Assembly (NCBI GenBank): GCA_034509495.1
Contig: JAVGWO010000026.1
Location: 5,961,083 to 6,025,082, forward strand
Length of the DNA stretch: 64,000 nt
Direction of reading: 5' to 3'
DNA from: Acestrorhynchus altus
Lineage: Eukaryota > Chordata > Actinopteri > Characiformes > Acestrorhynchidae
Of this stretch, positions 14,263 to 26,684 are shown one piece after another. A program made the position numbers and the translations under genes. Within the stretch, counting starts at the first letter, position 1. Each line of letters starts with the position of its first letter. The notes under the pieces are model-generated. The model searched no databases, was not told where the DNA came from, and saw only the letters and a program-made list of their open reading frames with translations.

Positions 14263-14433
14263 CTTGAACACTTCCGAGAAGAAACCTGAGCCGATCTTCT
14301 CACAGGAGAAGTCATCGATGCGTGCAAGGCTTGACACAGCACTACGCAGCGCACGGTATGATGATGGTCTGATGCGCTGGGCTGTGGAGGCTCCGGGTCC
14401 AGAGCCCTCAGGGGACTCAGCCTCGGGCTCCAT
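14263..14433 (-). CDS. tesk1: First coding exon of a testis-specific protein kinase (TESK1-like), partial gene
   Basis: TESK kinases phosphorylate cofilin at its N-terminal serine and so regulate actin turnover in the cytoplasm (family knowledge). This exon encodes 57 residues. After an acidic N-terminus comes RPSSYRALRSAVSSLAR, then the start of the kinase domain with the glycine-rich loop EKIGSGFFSEVFK. The Arg-Pro-Ser-Ser-Tyr-Arg-Ala-Leu-Arg-Ser stretch fits TESK1 better than TESK2, whereas Ser-Gly in the loop and Phe-Lys at the end are more TESK2-like, so the paralogue is not certain. The ATG at 14,433-14,431 is preferred over the in-frame GTG just before it. The exon ends in phase 0 at a good donor (CAAG/GTAAGT). 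The next exons (VAIK lysine onward) were not found down to position 1, so intron 1 exceeds 14 kb and the gene leaves the window at its left edge. Confidence 0.8.
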
Positions 14434-14638
14434 CACTGGAGCTCCCTCAGTGTCTCACACACACAGCAAGAGCTTTACATCTCCTCAAAACACAGACACA
14501 CAGATGTGGAGAGTGGGGGCATTCACTTAATTCCAGTTATGAGGAAGTTGGTTGGGTTGTTGAATCATCCACATAACGCTGTATAAATCTTCAGGTCTTG
14601 TGAGTTGTGAGCACAGCCAGGACAGACATTTTTTCACT

Positions 14639-14639
14639 G

Positions 14640-14697
<58 letters not shown>

Positions 14698-14698
14698 C

Positions 14699-14731
<33 letters not shown>
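14639..14731. repeat. (GA)n tract with ACAG interruptions
   Basis: AGAGAG repeats over 90 bp, about 200 bp upstream of the tesk1 start codon on the minus strand. Confidence 0.95.
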
Positions 14732-14993
14732 ATCATTACACTTACACTATAAGGCTTATCCAGTGTTTCTATCCCAATGATGGGTATTCAATAGAAACTG
14801 CATTATTAACCCACAGAAGTCTGGGTTTTTATTCAAGTGTGATTCCTAATGAAGAAATGCATATGAATTACTTAGTAACATTTTGGTTTAGGGTAGAAGA
14901 GCCCCACGTTGTTCCATTTTAGGCCCCATAAAATTCATGTTAATTATGAAAATTATATAGTTGTGAAAGTTTGGACAAAGTGTAGGTTTACAT

Positions 14994-15262
14994 CTGGGCT
15001 GGATGATATTGACCAAAAAAATTACATCTCCATATGCGTCTTATTCCCCCTCCATGGTGTGTGTGTGTGTGTGTGTGATGGAAGCAAAATAGGAGGAATA
15101 GAGTGAGGGAGCAGAAAAAGGTTCCCACAAGATTGAAACAGAATGTTACCAAAAACTTTAAATCTTGATATAAATGAAGTCACCTCAGACCATATCTTGC
15201 TCTATTAATATCCTGATATTGATATAAAAATCAACATATCGGTTAAATGACCAATATGTAAA
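14994..15262. repeat. hAT-type MITE, second copy of the GATAT family
   Basis: CTGGGCTGGATGATATTGAC at the left and AAGTCACCTCAGACCATATC inside match the element at 4,052. A TG microsatellite (15,056-15,078) has grown inside it. The right end is worn. Confidence 0.55.
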
Positions 15263-15779
15263 GATAGGATTGGATAGTGGATTGGTTTGGTGTGAAAAAC
15301 TCCAATTAGGGTAAATTTACCAAGTCAGAACTAAACACAACGCTCTGCAAATGGTGGGTGTGGCAATGGGTTTGCATTCTAACCCAGGAGAACCACACCT
15401 CTTAGGATTACAAGTGTTTAGAGATTGATACCAGGTGTTAAAGGTCCTAGATGATGGCCTGTAATGATTTAGATAGTCCAACCAGGTCCAAGGAACACAC
15501 ATACAAATTCATGCCCTCTTGATTACATCCTAGCCCAGTTTGTGCCCCACATGCACATTTGTTGCACTGACACCAAACCACACTGCTGATGAAATTCCCA
15601 TTTATTAGGGAGTTTGCCCTGCTTTTACTGCAGCAACACCAGGTCTCCCATCCTCAGCATGTCATCATTGGCTATGGGAATTCCAAATTTACTCAAATCA
15701 GTTGGAACCAGGCGTTGTGCCCAAGTGGCCAAAATTGGGGAATCATTTGTACCAGCCAATAATACGTTAATCTGGGAAC

Positions 15780-16020
15780 ATTAGATGTTCTCTGAACACT
15801 GCTGTGAGGATTGGATTGCATTCAGTCTTGAGGACATTAGTGAGGTCAAGTGCTGAAGTTGGAGGATTGGTTCTGAATCACAAACACTACTCCATCTCAA
15901 TCCCATTGATACTGGATAGAGAGCTTCATCACTCCACAGAAGAACTGCTCCACAGTTCAATGCTGGGGGGGGGCTCCATCTGGGCTCTCGTTGGTAATGG
16001 TTCTCAGTGGAGAGAACGCA
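15780..16020. repeat. Tc1-like remnant next to the tesk1 island
   Basis: ACTGCTGTGAGGATTGGATT, GCATTCAGTC and CATTAGTGAGGTCA followed by TCACTCCACAGAAGAACTGC are characteristic pieces of a teleost Tc1-like element, here internally deleted. Confidence 0.6.
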
Positions 16021-16089
16021 GATGAACGATTATCAGCAGTATCCTGCACTGCATGGCCTCACGTGCTTTTCTCTCTCTCTCTCTCTCTC

Positions 16090-16620
16090 TCTCTGCTGCA
16101 GTGGTCAAGTTTGCGAGCGTCGAGGCATCTCTGAGAGCCTAATCGTGCTCTGCGCAGCCAGCTGGGGCTGATTAAGCGTTTGAGCAGCGGCGGCAGAGAA
16201 GTTGGCACTTTTCCGCAGAGCGCGTGCATCTGCTCCTGCATTAAACATGCAGCCCAGCGAGCCGCAGCGCCACTGCAGACACTCAGCCGCCTCTCACTTT
16301 CGATTATTCTGGCCTTCGAGAGCCGGATAAAGGAGAGCGCGAGCGTGACTTTACCTGCGCTGCGTGTCGCCGCGGAGTCTCGCGCTCCTCTGCAGTGTGT
16401 ACAAACACGGAAAGCCCTCCGGGTTCCGCAGCCCCAGGTGTGTGTGGGTAGGTGGGTGTGTGTGCCTTCTCCGCGATGCCTGCGGAGTCTGCGCCGGTTA
16501 ACTCGCAAGAAAAGCGGCGTGAAGCGGCGGAGGATCTTATTGGGAGCTCGTGGCGCGGGGGCGGGTCCCGCGCGCGCGCAGCGTCACCGTGCGGGCACGC
16601 GCGCGCCGGAGCCGCTAAAC
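16090..16620 (-). promoter_or_regulatory. GC- and CpG-rich island: probable tesk1 promoter and non-coding first exon
   Basis: This stretch is rich in CpG and CGCG runs inside otherwise AT-rich DNA. It lies 1.7-2.2 kb upstream of the tesk1 start codon on the same strand. On the minus strand a donor-like CAGCGCAG/GTAAAG occurs at 16,355/16,354, which would end a non-coding first exon. A plausible partner acceptor, after a TCTGTGTGTCTGTG tract, lies near 14,483. Reading frames crossing the island on both strands show no recognisable protein and probably exist because stop codons are rare in GC-rich DNA. Promoter function and the exon border are inferred from position and composition only. Confidence 0.5.
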
Positions 16621-16699
16621 TTACGAGTCCAAACTCATTTACTAAGAACTGGATGAGTGACATGTTGAATAGAAAGGAAAGAAGGTGTAGGTGTGCAGG

Positions 16700-16701
<2 letters not shown>

Positions 16702-16769
<68 letters not shown>

Positions 16770-17076
16770 GCTGTTATTATATTACTGTTATTTTTTATTA
16801 TCGTTTATTATTATTATTATTATTATTGCTGTTATTTCTGTTATTTTTTTATTATTATCGTTTTTATTATTGTTGTTGTTAGTGTTATTATTACTGTTAT
16901 TATGATCATTTTTATTATTATTATTATTATTATTGTTGTTGTTGTTGTTGTTACTGTTATTATCATTTGTATTTTTATTGTTGTTGTTAGTGTTATTATT
17001 ATTATTATTATTATTACTGTTATTATTATTGTTTTATTATTATTATCATTATTATTGTTGTTGTTTATTTTTATGG
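16702..17076. repeat. Long (TTA)n/(TTG)n trinucleotide array
   Basis: About 22 pure TTA units (16,702-16,768) lead into 300 bp of interrupted TTA/TTG/CTG triplets. All long open frames across it (poly-Ile, poly-Tyr or poly-Leu) come from the repeat and are not genes. Confidence 0.97.
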
Positions 17077-17084
17077 GGAGGTAT

Positions 17085-17580
17085 GAAATCAACACAGGGT
17101 CAGAAGGAAGATAAAGGTCAGCAGGGACAACACACAATTAAAAAATGTAGACTGATATGGTGAGTATTTATTGAGCTACACATACAGAAGTAGTGTCTCT
17201 CAGTATGGCGTCGGGTTTAGCACAACATGCCAGACGTCTCAGCATGGAGCTGTAGAGGTTCCTACTGGTATCCTGCTGTAATCCATCGCATACAGCTTAA
17301 ATAGCACACCAAAGTGTGTGTTCAGAAAAGGAAGGGACACTGGTAACAAGACTTCATTAACATAACATTGGGCTGTTAAAGTACCTGGAGACAAAAGGTG
17401 ATCTAGCATCATCTTGACACCAGGCTTTCTGGACTTGTGACAAACCACTGATCTTGGCAAAGTTATGAAGACCATCCATGGAGCTCCTTGGACTTTGCCT
17501 TTGTACTGTGTGTTGGTCAATTTGAATGATTTCAAACAAACTATTTTAGTCACTGTGCAGTCAATCATGATCACCAAAAG
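17085..17580. repeat. Interspersed repeat family R1 (copy 2)
   Basis: AGACGTCTCAGCATGGAGCT, TGTAGAGGTTCCTAC and CTTTCTGGACTTGTGAC align with copy 1 at about 5 kb. A minus-strand frame (17,539-17,357) is open but resembles no protein I can name. Confidence 0.55.
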
Positions 17581-17699
17581 GAAGATTTAGAGACCTTGAA
17601 AAATGGAAATTGGAAAGACATCTTGGAACTTTTAACACATAGTTTTTAAGTAGCTTGAAGTATTGCGAGTGGATTGGTGGTGGTGTTGGGGGGCGGGTA

Positions 17700-17800
17700 T
17701 TTATTTATCCTTTTGTGTATAATGTTTTCTGTGAAGCTGCTTTGTGGCATCAGTTGTAAAATGTGCTATACAAGTAAATTTGATTTGAATTGATTTGATA
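17700..17800. repeat. LINE-tail-like sequence
   Basis: GTGAAGCTGCTTTGTGGCATC and AAATGTGCTATACAAGTAAATTTGATTTGAATTGATTTGA is the frequent 'small multiplier' end seen in fish retroposons. A short similar piece is at 41,590-41,620. Confidence 0.5.
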
Positions 17801-20800
17801 GGACTCTCTGGGGCACATGGGGAGTGAGGTAGTGATTATCCAACATCCTAACTTCACTAACTTTACTCATTAATGTGCTCAACAGTCTAGATTTCTTTTT
17901 ATTAAAGATTTGTTCTACACCACAATATCATAACATAATAACTTAAATAAATTACTGCAAGCTCAATAGTGCTGTGGTAGTCAAGTCCATGTTGAGTGTA
18001 TGTAAACTTCAGAAAACACTGTATAAATTTATATTTATTGAACAAAACTACTCAGAATTAAATAAATTTGTTGGAAGACTTGTTGGAATTTCTTATTTAC
18101 CAAATCAATGACAAGCTATTCAGGACCTTTCCGATTTATGATACTGACACCCTCATGCTTAACAGCTTAACTTTTTGATTCTCTTGGGTTCTTTGTGACT
18201 TGTGACTAACAAAAGTCACAACTATGGCCTTTTTTGTTTGTAAAACTTTACCTATAATATAATATTAATTCATTTATTTCTAACTTTTAGAAAATAATAG
18301 AAAAAGCTAACACATCAGAGGCCCCCAAGTTAAAAAAAATAATGTTTTTTGATGAAGTTTATGAAGAGGTCCAGGGTGGGTGCATCGAACAGAGTTATCT
18401 GTGTAAATGTGTTTAGAATTGTACATGCAAGATTAGAATACAAGCACACCTATGCATAGCCACGTCTCTCAAATTGTGTTGCTGTGAGGTGCTGTAGAGG
18501 CTACTTAAGAGACTATTTAAGTGATTAAAGGCATTGCCTTCATTTGACCAGATTTATGGTACTAACCTTGAACAGTCTCATCCTCCAGCAGTTTCTTAAC
18601 AAGAAGAAATTTAAATGAAACATGCTAAAAGAATAGAAACACATGAGAATTTGGAACCCACAGGAATACAGAGTGTCTCGTAGGCCATGTGAAAAGCAAG
18701 CCCCAAATGGACAGTTTACATTACTCATGACTTTTGCAGCTGATTAATAACCTACACTAGGCCAACAAATCTGTGGAGAAGAGTCTCATGATGAATTGGA
18801 GTTAACAGTGCATCGCTATATATCACCACATATCCACATGCCTGACATTACAACACAGCCTAGCAGTACTTTGGCCCTTGTTATTGCTAAAGGTGCCATT
18901 CAAAGTGCACGCAGGAATAATATACAACGTGTCCCTGTTTCACGCCAAGACCACTATATATTATTCATTATCTCCTTTATTGGCTTGCTTATTCACGGCC
19001 TGGTGACTTATAAAGGCAATGTGAGAAACGTAATGCCGGGGTGACACCATTGTGTGGACAAAGCAATGATGTTTAAATTATTGAACAAGGCTTTTAAGTT
19101 ATTTATCACTTAGTAGAAAATAGTTTTGTTTTTAGTTTTAGCCTTTACACAAATCCCCAGTAAATATATGTATTATAACCTCCTATAAACTTAAAAAGCG
19201 AGCTTCAAATACGCATTTTTTTTAATGTGTTAGGTTCATGTTGTTGTATAGACACTGGGTCATGTGGCGTGACCTTTTCAACTCGCTATGTTGCCACAAT
19301 TGACTCCCATGTAACAACTATACCATCATGCTGAACAATTCCCAGCCTTCACGCAAGCAGTTAGGATGCCAAACCACAACTAACAGTGCAATAAAGACGT
19401 CACGTTAAATGAAGCATGACTTTGCCATCTTATTAAAATGAGACAGATGCGAATACACAGAGCTCATTAAATTGTTCCTCTAGGTGTTTAATGGCTGCAC
19501 GTTTGACTTTGGTTCACTGAGCCAGTGTACTGTTGGTGTCATAATAAAGCCTTGTGTCTCCAAAACATAAAATTTAAAAGGGAAGAAAATAACACTTAAT
19601 TTAAATTAATGTAGCCAGATTTCCAAGTCTTTTTTCCACTTTAATTTACTTGAAGGAGCAAAGAACAGCTCAGTAGCAGAATATTACGCATCTTAATTAA
19701 AGGGGCTACAGAATGTTCTTTGTGCAATGCCATAGAAAAACCTTTCCATACACAACCATTGTTATGCAGAGAGTTAAAAAACATTTAAAAGCTTGGTCTA
19801 TTATAAAGTTGTTGTTTTATTTTTTATGGTATGTCTGCAAGAATATTTGTAGCACTTTTATATTTTTAAGAGTGTAGGCTGAAGTTTTTTATGGTTTGGC
19901 TCTCTATTTGCCTACATTTATGAACAGTTGGGCTTTTTTTTTTTATACAGTTAATTTGTGGAGCCCCAGAGTGGAGATCTCTGCTGCTATAGATAACCAA
20001 TTTTGCTAAGAGTGAACAACTACAGGTAGATGCCTCTGGTTCAAGAGGGAGCCTTTTCAGAGTGCCAACATATGACAGCAGTGTCTGATAAGTACAAGAC
20101 CCGTTAAGAGTGGATTTAATGTTTTGTAACTAGAGAAAATAACAATGAAATTTGGGCCATCATGGGATTTCCAGTGCAATAAGATCCTCCTGCAGGCAAG
20201 TGGTCTAGTGAATGCCAGGATTCTTATTGCTTTGAATTAAACAGGGCATTATTACTAGGGACATTTCCAAGCAATTTTGGACCAGTTCTATTTGTCTATC
20301 CATCATAGAAGATTCCTGCAAAGGAGTGTAAAAACCATAGCAGGAGGTTCTGATCTGACAGTGTCGCTATGTACATGTCAAATAAGAGTCAATGTAAGTG
20401 ATAAATATGTGTGCACACATGTGAAAATAAATACACTATATATGTGTGAGTAAATATAAGTGATAAATGTGGGTGTTAGATGACAAGTGTGTGTAGGTTT
20501 CTTGCTGTGGTTTCAGAGCTCCATCTGTCTCAGACAGACATTCAAGGCTCCTTGTGGGCAGCTGGGACAGGGTGAGTGGAGAGAGGAGCACAAGGAGGCT
20601 GCCTTTCCTAGACGACCATACTCTTCCCATGGGGAGAACTGAAGATGAGATGACCCTGCACTCAGGCCTAAGCAGAACATCCTACAGCAATTTAAAGGAT
20701 CAATTTTATATGTTTTGCAGGTGTTTTTGAGGTAAAAAGTTGGACGTACATATTGTTAATTCCTTTGCCCATATTCGGCCATACATGGAAACTAAGTTGA

Positions 20801-21995
20801 AAGCCAATTTTACATTCATCATTGTTGTGATGTCACAACCATATACACATGTACATGTGATCAGCAATGCCTAAGCATTTAAAGGTGGTATAGATGGGAT
20901 TTTAAACATTACGTTTGCTCAGGTTAGCAGCATTGATAATGAATGTGTTGGAAGTGTGATGCAAATGGACACAGCAGGGCTTGCCCAAACTCAGTAGAGC
21001 TGAAGCAGGACGGCTGTGGCAGCACATTAGTCAAATGAAAGATCAAAGTTTGGAATCACCCTCTAGCTATAGCTCAGCTATATCTATATCACGTTGATTG
21101 TTTCAGGTTTGTGTGGTTCAAAACAGTATGCAGCTCTTGGGTGTAGTGAGTTCTTGTGAATTTACTGTCACTGAGAGTCTGCTAATCACACAATCCATCA
21201 GCTATCTAACACATATATTATTAGCAAGCATGGTCTTCCAGCATTGCTGTTTGACTGTGCTTGTTACTGCATATATTAAGCATGGCATAGATGATATGTG
21301 TAGATCCATTGTAGATGTGTAGATCCGCCACGTTGCTTCATAATGAAAGATAATCCATATTAATGTAATGATTTACATTTTCAAAATGTCTTAAAGAGAT
21401 GATATGTAATGAAATATGATGGAAAACTACATTTTCCTCACTTTTCTAATATATAAAAGTTTTGATTATGATTGAGGATCCACTACCCCACCCAAACAAA
21501 AATCTAGGCTGCAAGAATGGCCTGTTTTGAGTGAATTGTTTTTGCAATGTTAAATCTTTTTCTACATATTTTTCTTTCTGCACTTCATCCCCCTTTTACA
21601 CTTATGTTAAAAGTTAGATGGAATTGCTGAGACTGGATTGCTTTCTGAATTGGGGAGCTATTCAAAACAAATGAATTTACAGTAGAGTCCTGAATACCTG
21701 GCTCATGTGTGTGAACTCAATAGACTAGGGCCTTGAAGACTGAATCCACAAATGGTCTCTATCCCAGGCTTTATAATTTCAGTAATTGGCCACCTTTTCT
21801 AGGAAGTGTAACGGCCCACAAGAAAACAAAACTCAAATTTTAATTTAAAATTGTCTTTGGCTTTTGTTTCTCTGACAATGAAAACGTAAGAATTAGGGCT
21901 TGATTTATGAATTAAAGTGCCATTTCTGACCCACTGTGGACTACTGCTTCATTTGAGCACTTGAGTTTTTCACAGCCCACATGTTGAGAAACCCT
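17800..21995. other. Intergenic, upstream side of tesk1: no gene seen
   Basis: AT-rich, few obvious repeats. Short open frames at 18,796-19,044 and 21,098-21,322 show no family resemblance. 19,400-19,520 and 20,150-20,280 are repeat-poor. Confidence 0.5.
17975..18120. repeat. Possible Tc1-type terminal repeat
   Basis: TGTTGAGTGTATGTAAACTTC resembles the terminal repeat of salmonid/cyprinid-type Tc1 elements. Only one end is seen. Confidence 0.35.
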
Positions 21996-21997
21996 AC

Positions 21998-21998
21998 T

Positions 21999-22047
<49 letters not shown>
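21998..22047. repeat. (GA)n microsatellite
   Basis: About 24 GA units. Confidence 0.95.
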
Positions 22048-22048
<1 letters not shown>

Positions 22049-22049
22049 T

Positions 22050-23855
22050 GTATATAATTAGTTAAACAGGCAAAGTGCACATTTAAAAGTGGTCCAAAAA
22101 GATGTATGTTCTGTCTGGTTAACCAACTTTTCATCCACCATGACCATCCAAGGCCATTTTACACAAAAGCTGGATTTTTCAGATCATTGCTTATTGAGTA
22201 AAATGCAGCATCAATACAGTACAGACAGAGAAGAAGATATTAATATAATAATAAAAGAATATAGAAAAAGGATGGCTACTGTACATTACTATTGCACTTG
22301 TTTAACCATTGTTGCACACAGTCCAGTTGTGTTTATTAATCAGGTTACTGGTTACAGCTCCTTCCCATCTTCTGTCCTCTTCTCTGCCACAGTCACCAGA
22401 GTCCAGCTTGACACCAACTACAGAGCAATAAGGCAATGCTGTCCCCTAGAGTGTTCAGCCAGCATCGCAGGTCCTCCACTTGTATGGAGTACTACAATAA
22501 AACTGATTTTTATAGTTTTGTAAAGAATAATAGAGAGTAGTGAAGAAGAGGTAAGGTGATGGGCTACACCACAGCTGTCAGTAGGTTTATTATAAGCCTC
22601 TTAAGAATGAATCATACACCATATATCTATGTGTTGGACAAACACACTCTCATTTCCACCCAAATGACAGTGACAGAACTAAATGTGTGAACAGACAGAG
22701 AAATGAGAGGACAGAACTGGAACAGGTGATTTGTGGGAAATGTAGTTTTAATGTTCACTACCAGTGAAGACTCCCTGTCTGAAGATTACAGCCCAGACAA
22801 CACACTCATGAGGTGCTCTCATGAGAAAAACCTGGAGTAGATCTAGGTGGGTTCCAGGTGGGCTCCAGATGGGCATGGGCTCTGAGTGGGTTTGTACATC
22901 TCATGAGGCCCTGGTCCTATCACTGGTGGGCATCCATATGTGGGGGCAACAGGGTACAAAACTTGACACATGACACACTTGGTCATGTGACCCATTTGTC
23001 TATCTGTTCACCCCTGTCTGTCTGTTTTTACATGATTATGGCTGTTCTTTGTAATATTTCTTTTAAAATAGCATCTCCATGCCTCTCTCAGGTTCTCTGT
23101 GGCTCTATCAGAAGCAGCTCACATGGACAGTGTGGGGGGGGGAACTGTTTAATACAGTAATCAAACAGAAGGCTTTATTCAGCACCACAAGCACCGCCAA
23201 TGTTATCTGAAGTTCCTATTTAATGCAGATGTCAAAATAGTTTTAATAGTTCATATTCATGGCAGATGTCAAAATAAATGTCAGTGCCATTTAAATGATT
23301 GTATATTCATCATACCAAGTCACATTCCTATGCTTAAAGCACATTCATAGGCTCCCCCTACAATAGTCCAAAATGGAATTCACAATTTGAGGTATGCCTC
23401 AAAAAACACAACCTTATATGCATTTCTGGACAAGCTAAGAGGCAGAGAACCATCACAGAAGGTGAAATAAGTGTACTATTACAGGATTTTAGACAAATAT
23501 GATTATAGTTATGCAGCATTACACTCACAAGTGAAATCCTGCCCATTTCATCACAGTTACACAGTGCAGTTAGAGTGCCAAGACAACCATTATTGTTACT
23601 GTTGCTATGTTTTATTAAATTACCTGCATGATATTAAAACCCTGTACTATTTCAATTGCAGTAATAGTGTTGGTCAGCAGTAAAGATTCTAAATTTGAAA
23701 TACCTTTTAAAATATTAATATTTATTCAACACGTTCCCTCCATTTTCAAGCACAATAGAATTCAGACCACTGACTGATTCCATGAAAATATCAAGTCTAT
23801 CCTTGACTCGTAGGGTTGAATGTGTTTAAACAAGGGAGCCATTATAAAATATTAT
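22050..23855. other. No gene seen between GA tract and faah2 exon copy
   Basis: An open frame of 144 codons (22,089-22,523) has no signal, domain or composition typical of a gene. No earlier faah2 exons were found here. Confidence 0.5.
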
Positions 23856-23859
23856 ATAT

Positions 23860-24300
23860 GTGAATTTATATTTGAGAATTTGTCATCATGGATGTTTGCA
23901 GGTGGCTCAGCAGCTGGAGGCTGATCTGGGAGTGAAAGTGAAGATTAGCTTCCCTCAGATGAAATACGCCTACCAGATCTTGGACACATTCTTGGCTCTG
24001 CCAGATGATGAAGGCAAGGTCTGCCTAAATGCTCAGATGAGGAGAATAACATTTAGCATTATTACAGACACACAACACATTTTCATTATAAGTCTAGAAC
24101 TTGCTAAAAAAAAGTTTTAAAGTGATAACTACCCTACCAGTGCTCACTTGTGTTTGGGTTGAATTTAAAATAGTTGGAGGCCCAGCTGTGTGGCCAGTTT
24201 GGGAGCTGATCAAGCGGCTGTTTGGGAAATCTGACCACACAATCATGCCATTGGTAACATATACAACATCAAAACAAATCTAAACATATTTATAAACACC
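23860..24300 (+). pseudogene. Partial tandem copy of two faah2 exons
   Basis: Segment 23,902-24,018 (VAQQLEADLGVKVKISFPQ to DDEGK) is nearly identical to the exon at 33,959-34,078 but lacks one codon (KEIS becomes KIS). Segment 24,176-24,253 matches the 3' two-thirds of the exon at 34,676-34,787 and has a one-base deletion before its donor. Flanking DNA is also shared: CATGGATGTTTGCAG before the first exon, the start of the intron, and GCCATTGGTAACA after the second. This shows a genomic duplication rather than a retrocopy. The rest of the gene is missing around it, so it cannot encode an enzyme. Confidence 0.8.
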
Positions 24301-24439
24301 TTTCACCTTAAGTGTGTCAAACAGAGGTGTTTGTGTTTCATTATTTAATTAGTGCAAGCATAAGACACCTAGGATTGAAGGTTCCAAATACCTTTGGAGT
24401 CTAGGCTTCTCTATTTGTTGTAAGTATCTGTGTCATACA

Positions 24440-24765
24440 CAACAAAACTAAATGGGACTATTTACTCATGTCAATTTGCACAGAATTAAAGACACTATTA
24501 TGAAGCTGAAAGACAACAAAAAAACATTCAATGGCCACATCAATCAAACCTTGACATCAAAAGGGACTGATAATCTTAATTCTAAATTCCAAATTGTCTG
24601 TTTGACAGGTGTGTATTTGTCAGAGACTACTATCTGCAGAAGACTTCAGAAACAGACATACAGAAGCTATAAACCAAGATGCAAACCACTAAACAGTACT
24701 TAAAATAGCTGCAGAATTCTGAAAAAAGGTCTTGTGGAAAGATGAGACCTAGATTAACCTGCATT
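24440..24765 (+). mobile_element. Tc1-type transposase fragment after the faah2 exon copy
   Basis: The frame at 24,452-24,703 ends in LSETTICRRLQKQTYRSYKP, followed in another frame by KRSCGKMRPRLT. This is a Tc1-like pattern (binding domain end with ...RKP, then WKKV-type region) broken by frameshift. N- and C-terminal parts are missing. Confidence 0.5.
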
Positions 24766-24814
24766 CAATTTGAGATCTGTCTTGTTATCTTTCTCCACTT
24801 ATTTATTCTTTGAT

Positions 24815-26680
24815 GTCACCTGTCCGTAGGTGTGTCAGATGTGTAATTGTAGCTGAGGGTCCCAAAAAAACTTCATGAGGACTGACAAAAAACTGAGGCA
24901 TGTCACAATAGGCAAACATCAGGTACAGAAGCCCCAGTCTGCCCCTGTATCAGACACATATTTCTTCAACATGGATTTGAGGGTCTTATTAATGATAATA
25001 CCATCAGTCTGGGAATGGTAGGAGGTGGTCTTTATGTCCTTAATTCCCAACTGTTTGTATATATAAATCTGCTAGCAAAGCCCGTGCCCTGATCAGTTAA
25101 AGTCTCCCTTGCTATGCCAACCCAAAAAATAAGCTGTATTAAAGCATTAGCTATTGCTATAGCTAAGTGTATGTTACACTTCTTCAGAAAGAAGGCTTCT
25201 GTGTACATAATAGCATCGTCCTCTTTGACTAAAATGTATCTGTTCCCTGTACTACCTCTAGGTAATGGGCAAACAATGGCCTACTATTGGCCTATAACGA
25301 TTTATTATTGGCAGATTAACCATCAGCACTCTATATCTCTTTTTGGGTGGAGCTGTTAATTCACAATCTGAGTTGAAAAACTCAATGATATCAAGCTGTT
25401 GCCTTGGCCAATAAAACCTTTTTGTGATCCTGCTGTGGGTTTTTTCATGACCTAAATTACCTGAATGTGCAAGTGAATCACCTCTTCCCTAAAGAATATA
25501 GGAACCATCCGCTGAACTATTTCCTCTTTAACTCTGTACAGTTTGTTATCTTACAACCTTGCATGGCATTCTTGGTTTTCACTAGAGAACGTTAGTTCAT
25601 TTAACAGGTTCTTTATTTCATGTCCAATTTTAGCACCTCTTGACTGGTCACGATCATAGCCTCAGCTGCATATGCATTAAAATTAACTGCATATGGGGAA
25701 ATTTTTAGTAAGTAGGCTTGCCCCTGTATAATTAATTCTAAAACAGTTGTAAGGTAGATCTGTTCATTTCTATGAATGCATTTTACTCTTTTTATGATTT
25801 TAAGATGTGTATAAACTTCCCTCTGTGTCTCTCCTTCCTGTTTTTGCCATTCTTGTAATGCTGCCTGTAAGTTTAAACATTTATCTCATACATTTTTAAA
25901 ATTACATCCTTCATGTTGCCATAATCCCAAGCTAAACGCAGAGCCCAAGCTTTCCTGGGCCACTTGGCTGTTAGGGAAATGCGCTCAAAATTAGTTAAGT
26001 AAGTTCTGTGTCAGCACCATCCTTAAACGGAGACATTCTTAATGTAGACCAAGCTATGTGACAAGATACTTGTACTTCTGGCTGTATAGTCTCTTGGTGT
26101 TTACTCACCAGTCTCAGCACTTGAGTATGCGCCACTCTACCCGTTTCATTACTCATTCCAACTTCCAGTCTGTCTCCCCTCTCAGAGTGGTTGAACTGGT
26201 GTTGCATTGATCACCATCTTTGTTCCTATGTTGTTACTTCCCTTAGCTTAGCCTTAGTTTTTCATGCTTTTCATTCTGCTGCTCAATAAAACTCGAACAT
26301 TTGGCACAGGCTTTCAATGCTTGCAGTTGTACCAGTTATTCCATGGTGCGAGGATGCCTGATGGTGTGATACTTCCTCATCCGTGCCTCCCTGTGTCTCC
26401 ATTATGTATGTTGATTGGGTGGCTGGAACCCTTTTTGGTGCCATTTTATCAGCGTCCTCCATCCAATGTTTATGTCCCCCCTTTTAAGAGGGAAGGTCTA
26501 GAAAAGTTCTTTTCAGCAGAGATGTTTACTGCTGCCACTATTTGTAAAATGTGTAGTTGAGGGTCAGAGGCTCCAAAAGAATTCCATAGATGTTTCCAGT
26601 CTACAGTGCTGCCATTTATTTTCCTCACCCATGTACACACACATTTGAAAGCTACATCAGAGGATAACAACAACAAACAA
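24815..26680 (-). mobile_element. Second, heavily degraded Ty3/Gypsy element (antisense)
   Basis: On the minus strand, about 25,990-25,790 translates to a Gag-like LTAKWPRKAWALRL and MYEIN..TYRQHYK pattern. About 25,500-25,320 gives an integrase zinc-region pattern (HSGNLGHEKTHSRITKRFYW). About 25,125-24,960 gives an integrase core with LTDQGTGFASRF and TTSYHSQTDG. Frameshifts and stops are frequent. Between Gag and integrase there is too little room for protease and reverse transcriptase, so those are deleted. The ends (near 24,835 and 26,555) share a GTGTA-TTG-GAGGGTC...CCAAAA pattern that may be LTR remnants. Confidence 0.65.
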
Positions 26681-26684
26681 ACAA

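Noticed and set aside
16059..17163. Long frames over the GC island and TTA array, both strands
   Set aside because: They arise from few stop codons in GC-rich DNA and from poly-Ile, poly-Leu, poly-Tyr or poly-Asn reading of a triplet repeat.
22089..22523. 144-codon plus-strand open frame
   Set aside because: No resemblance to any family, contains typical repeat-like text, and lies between repeats; judged chance.
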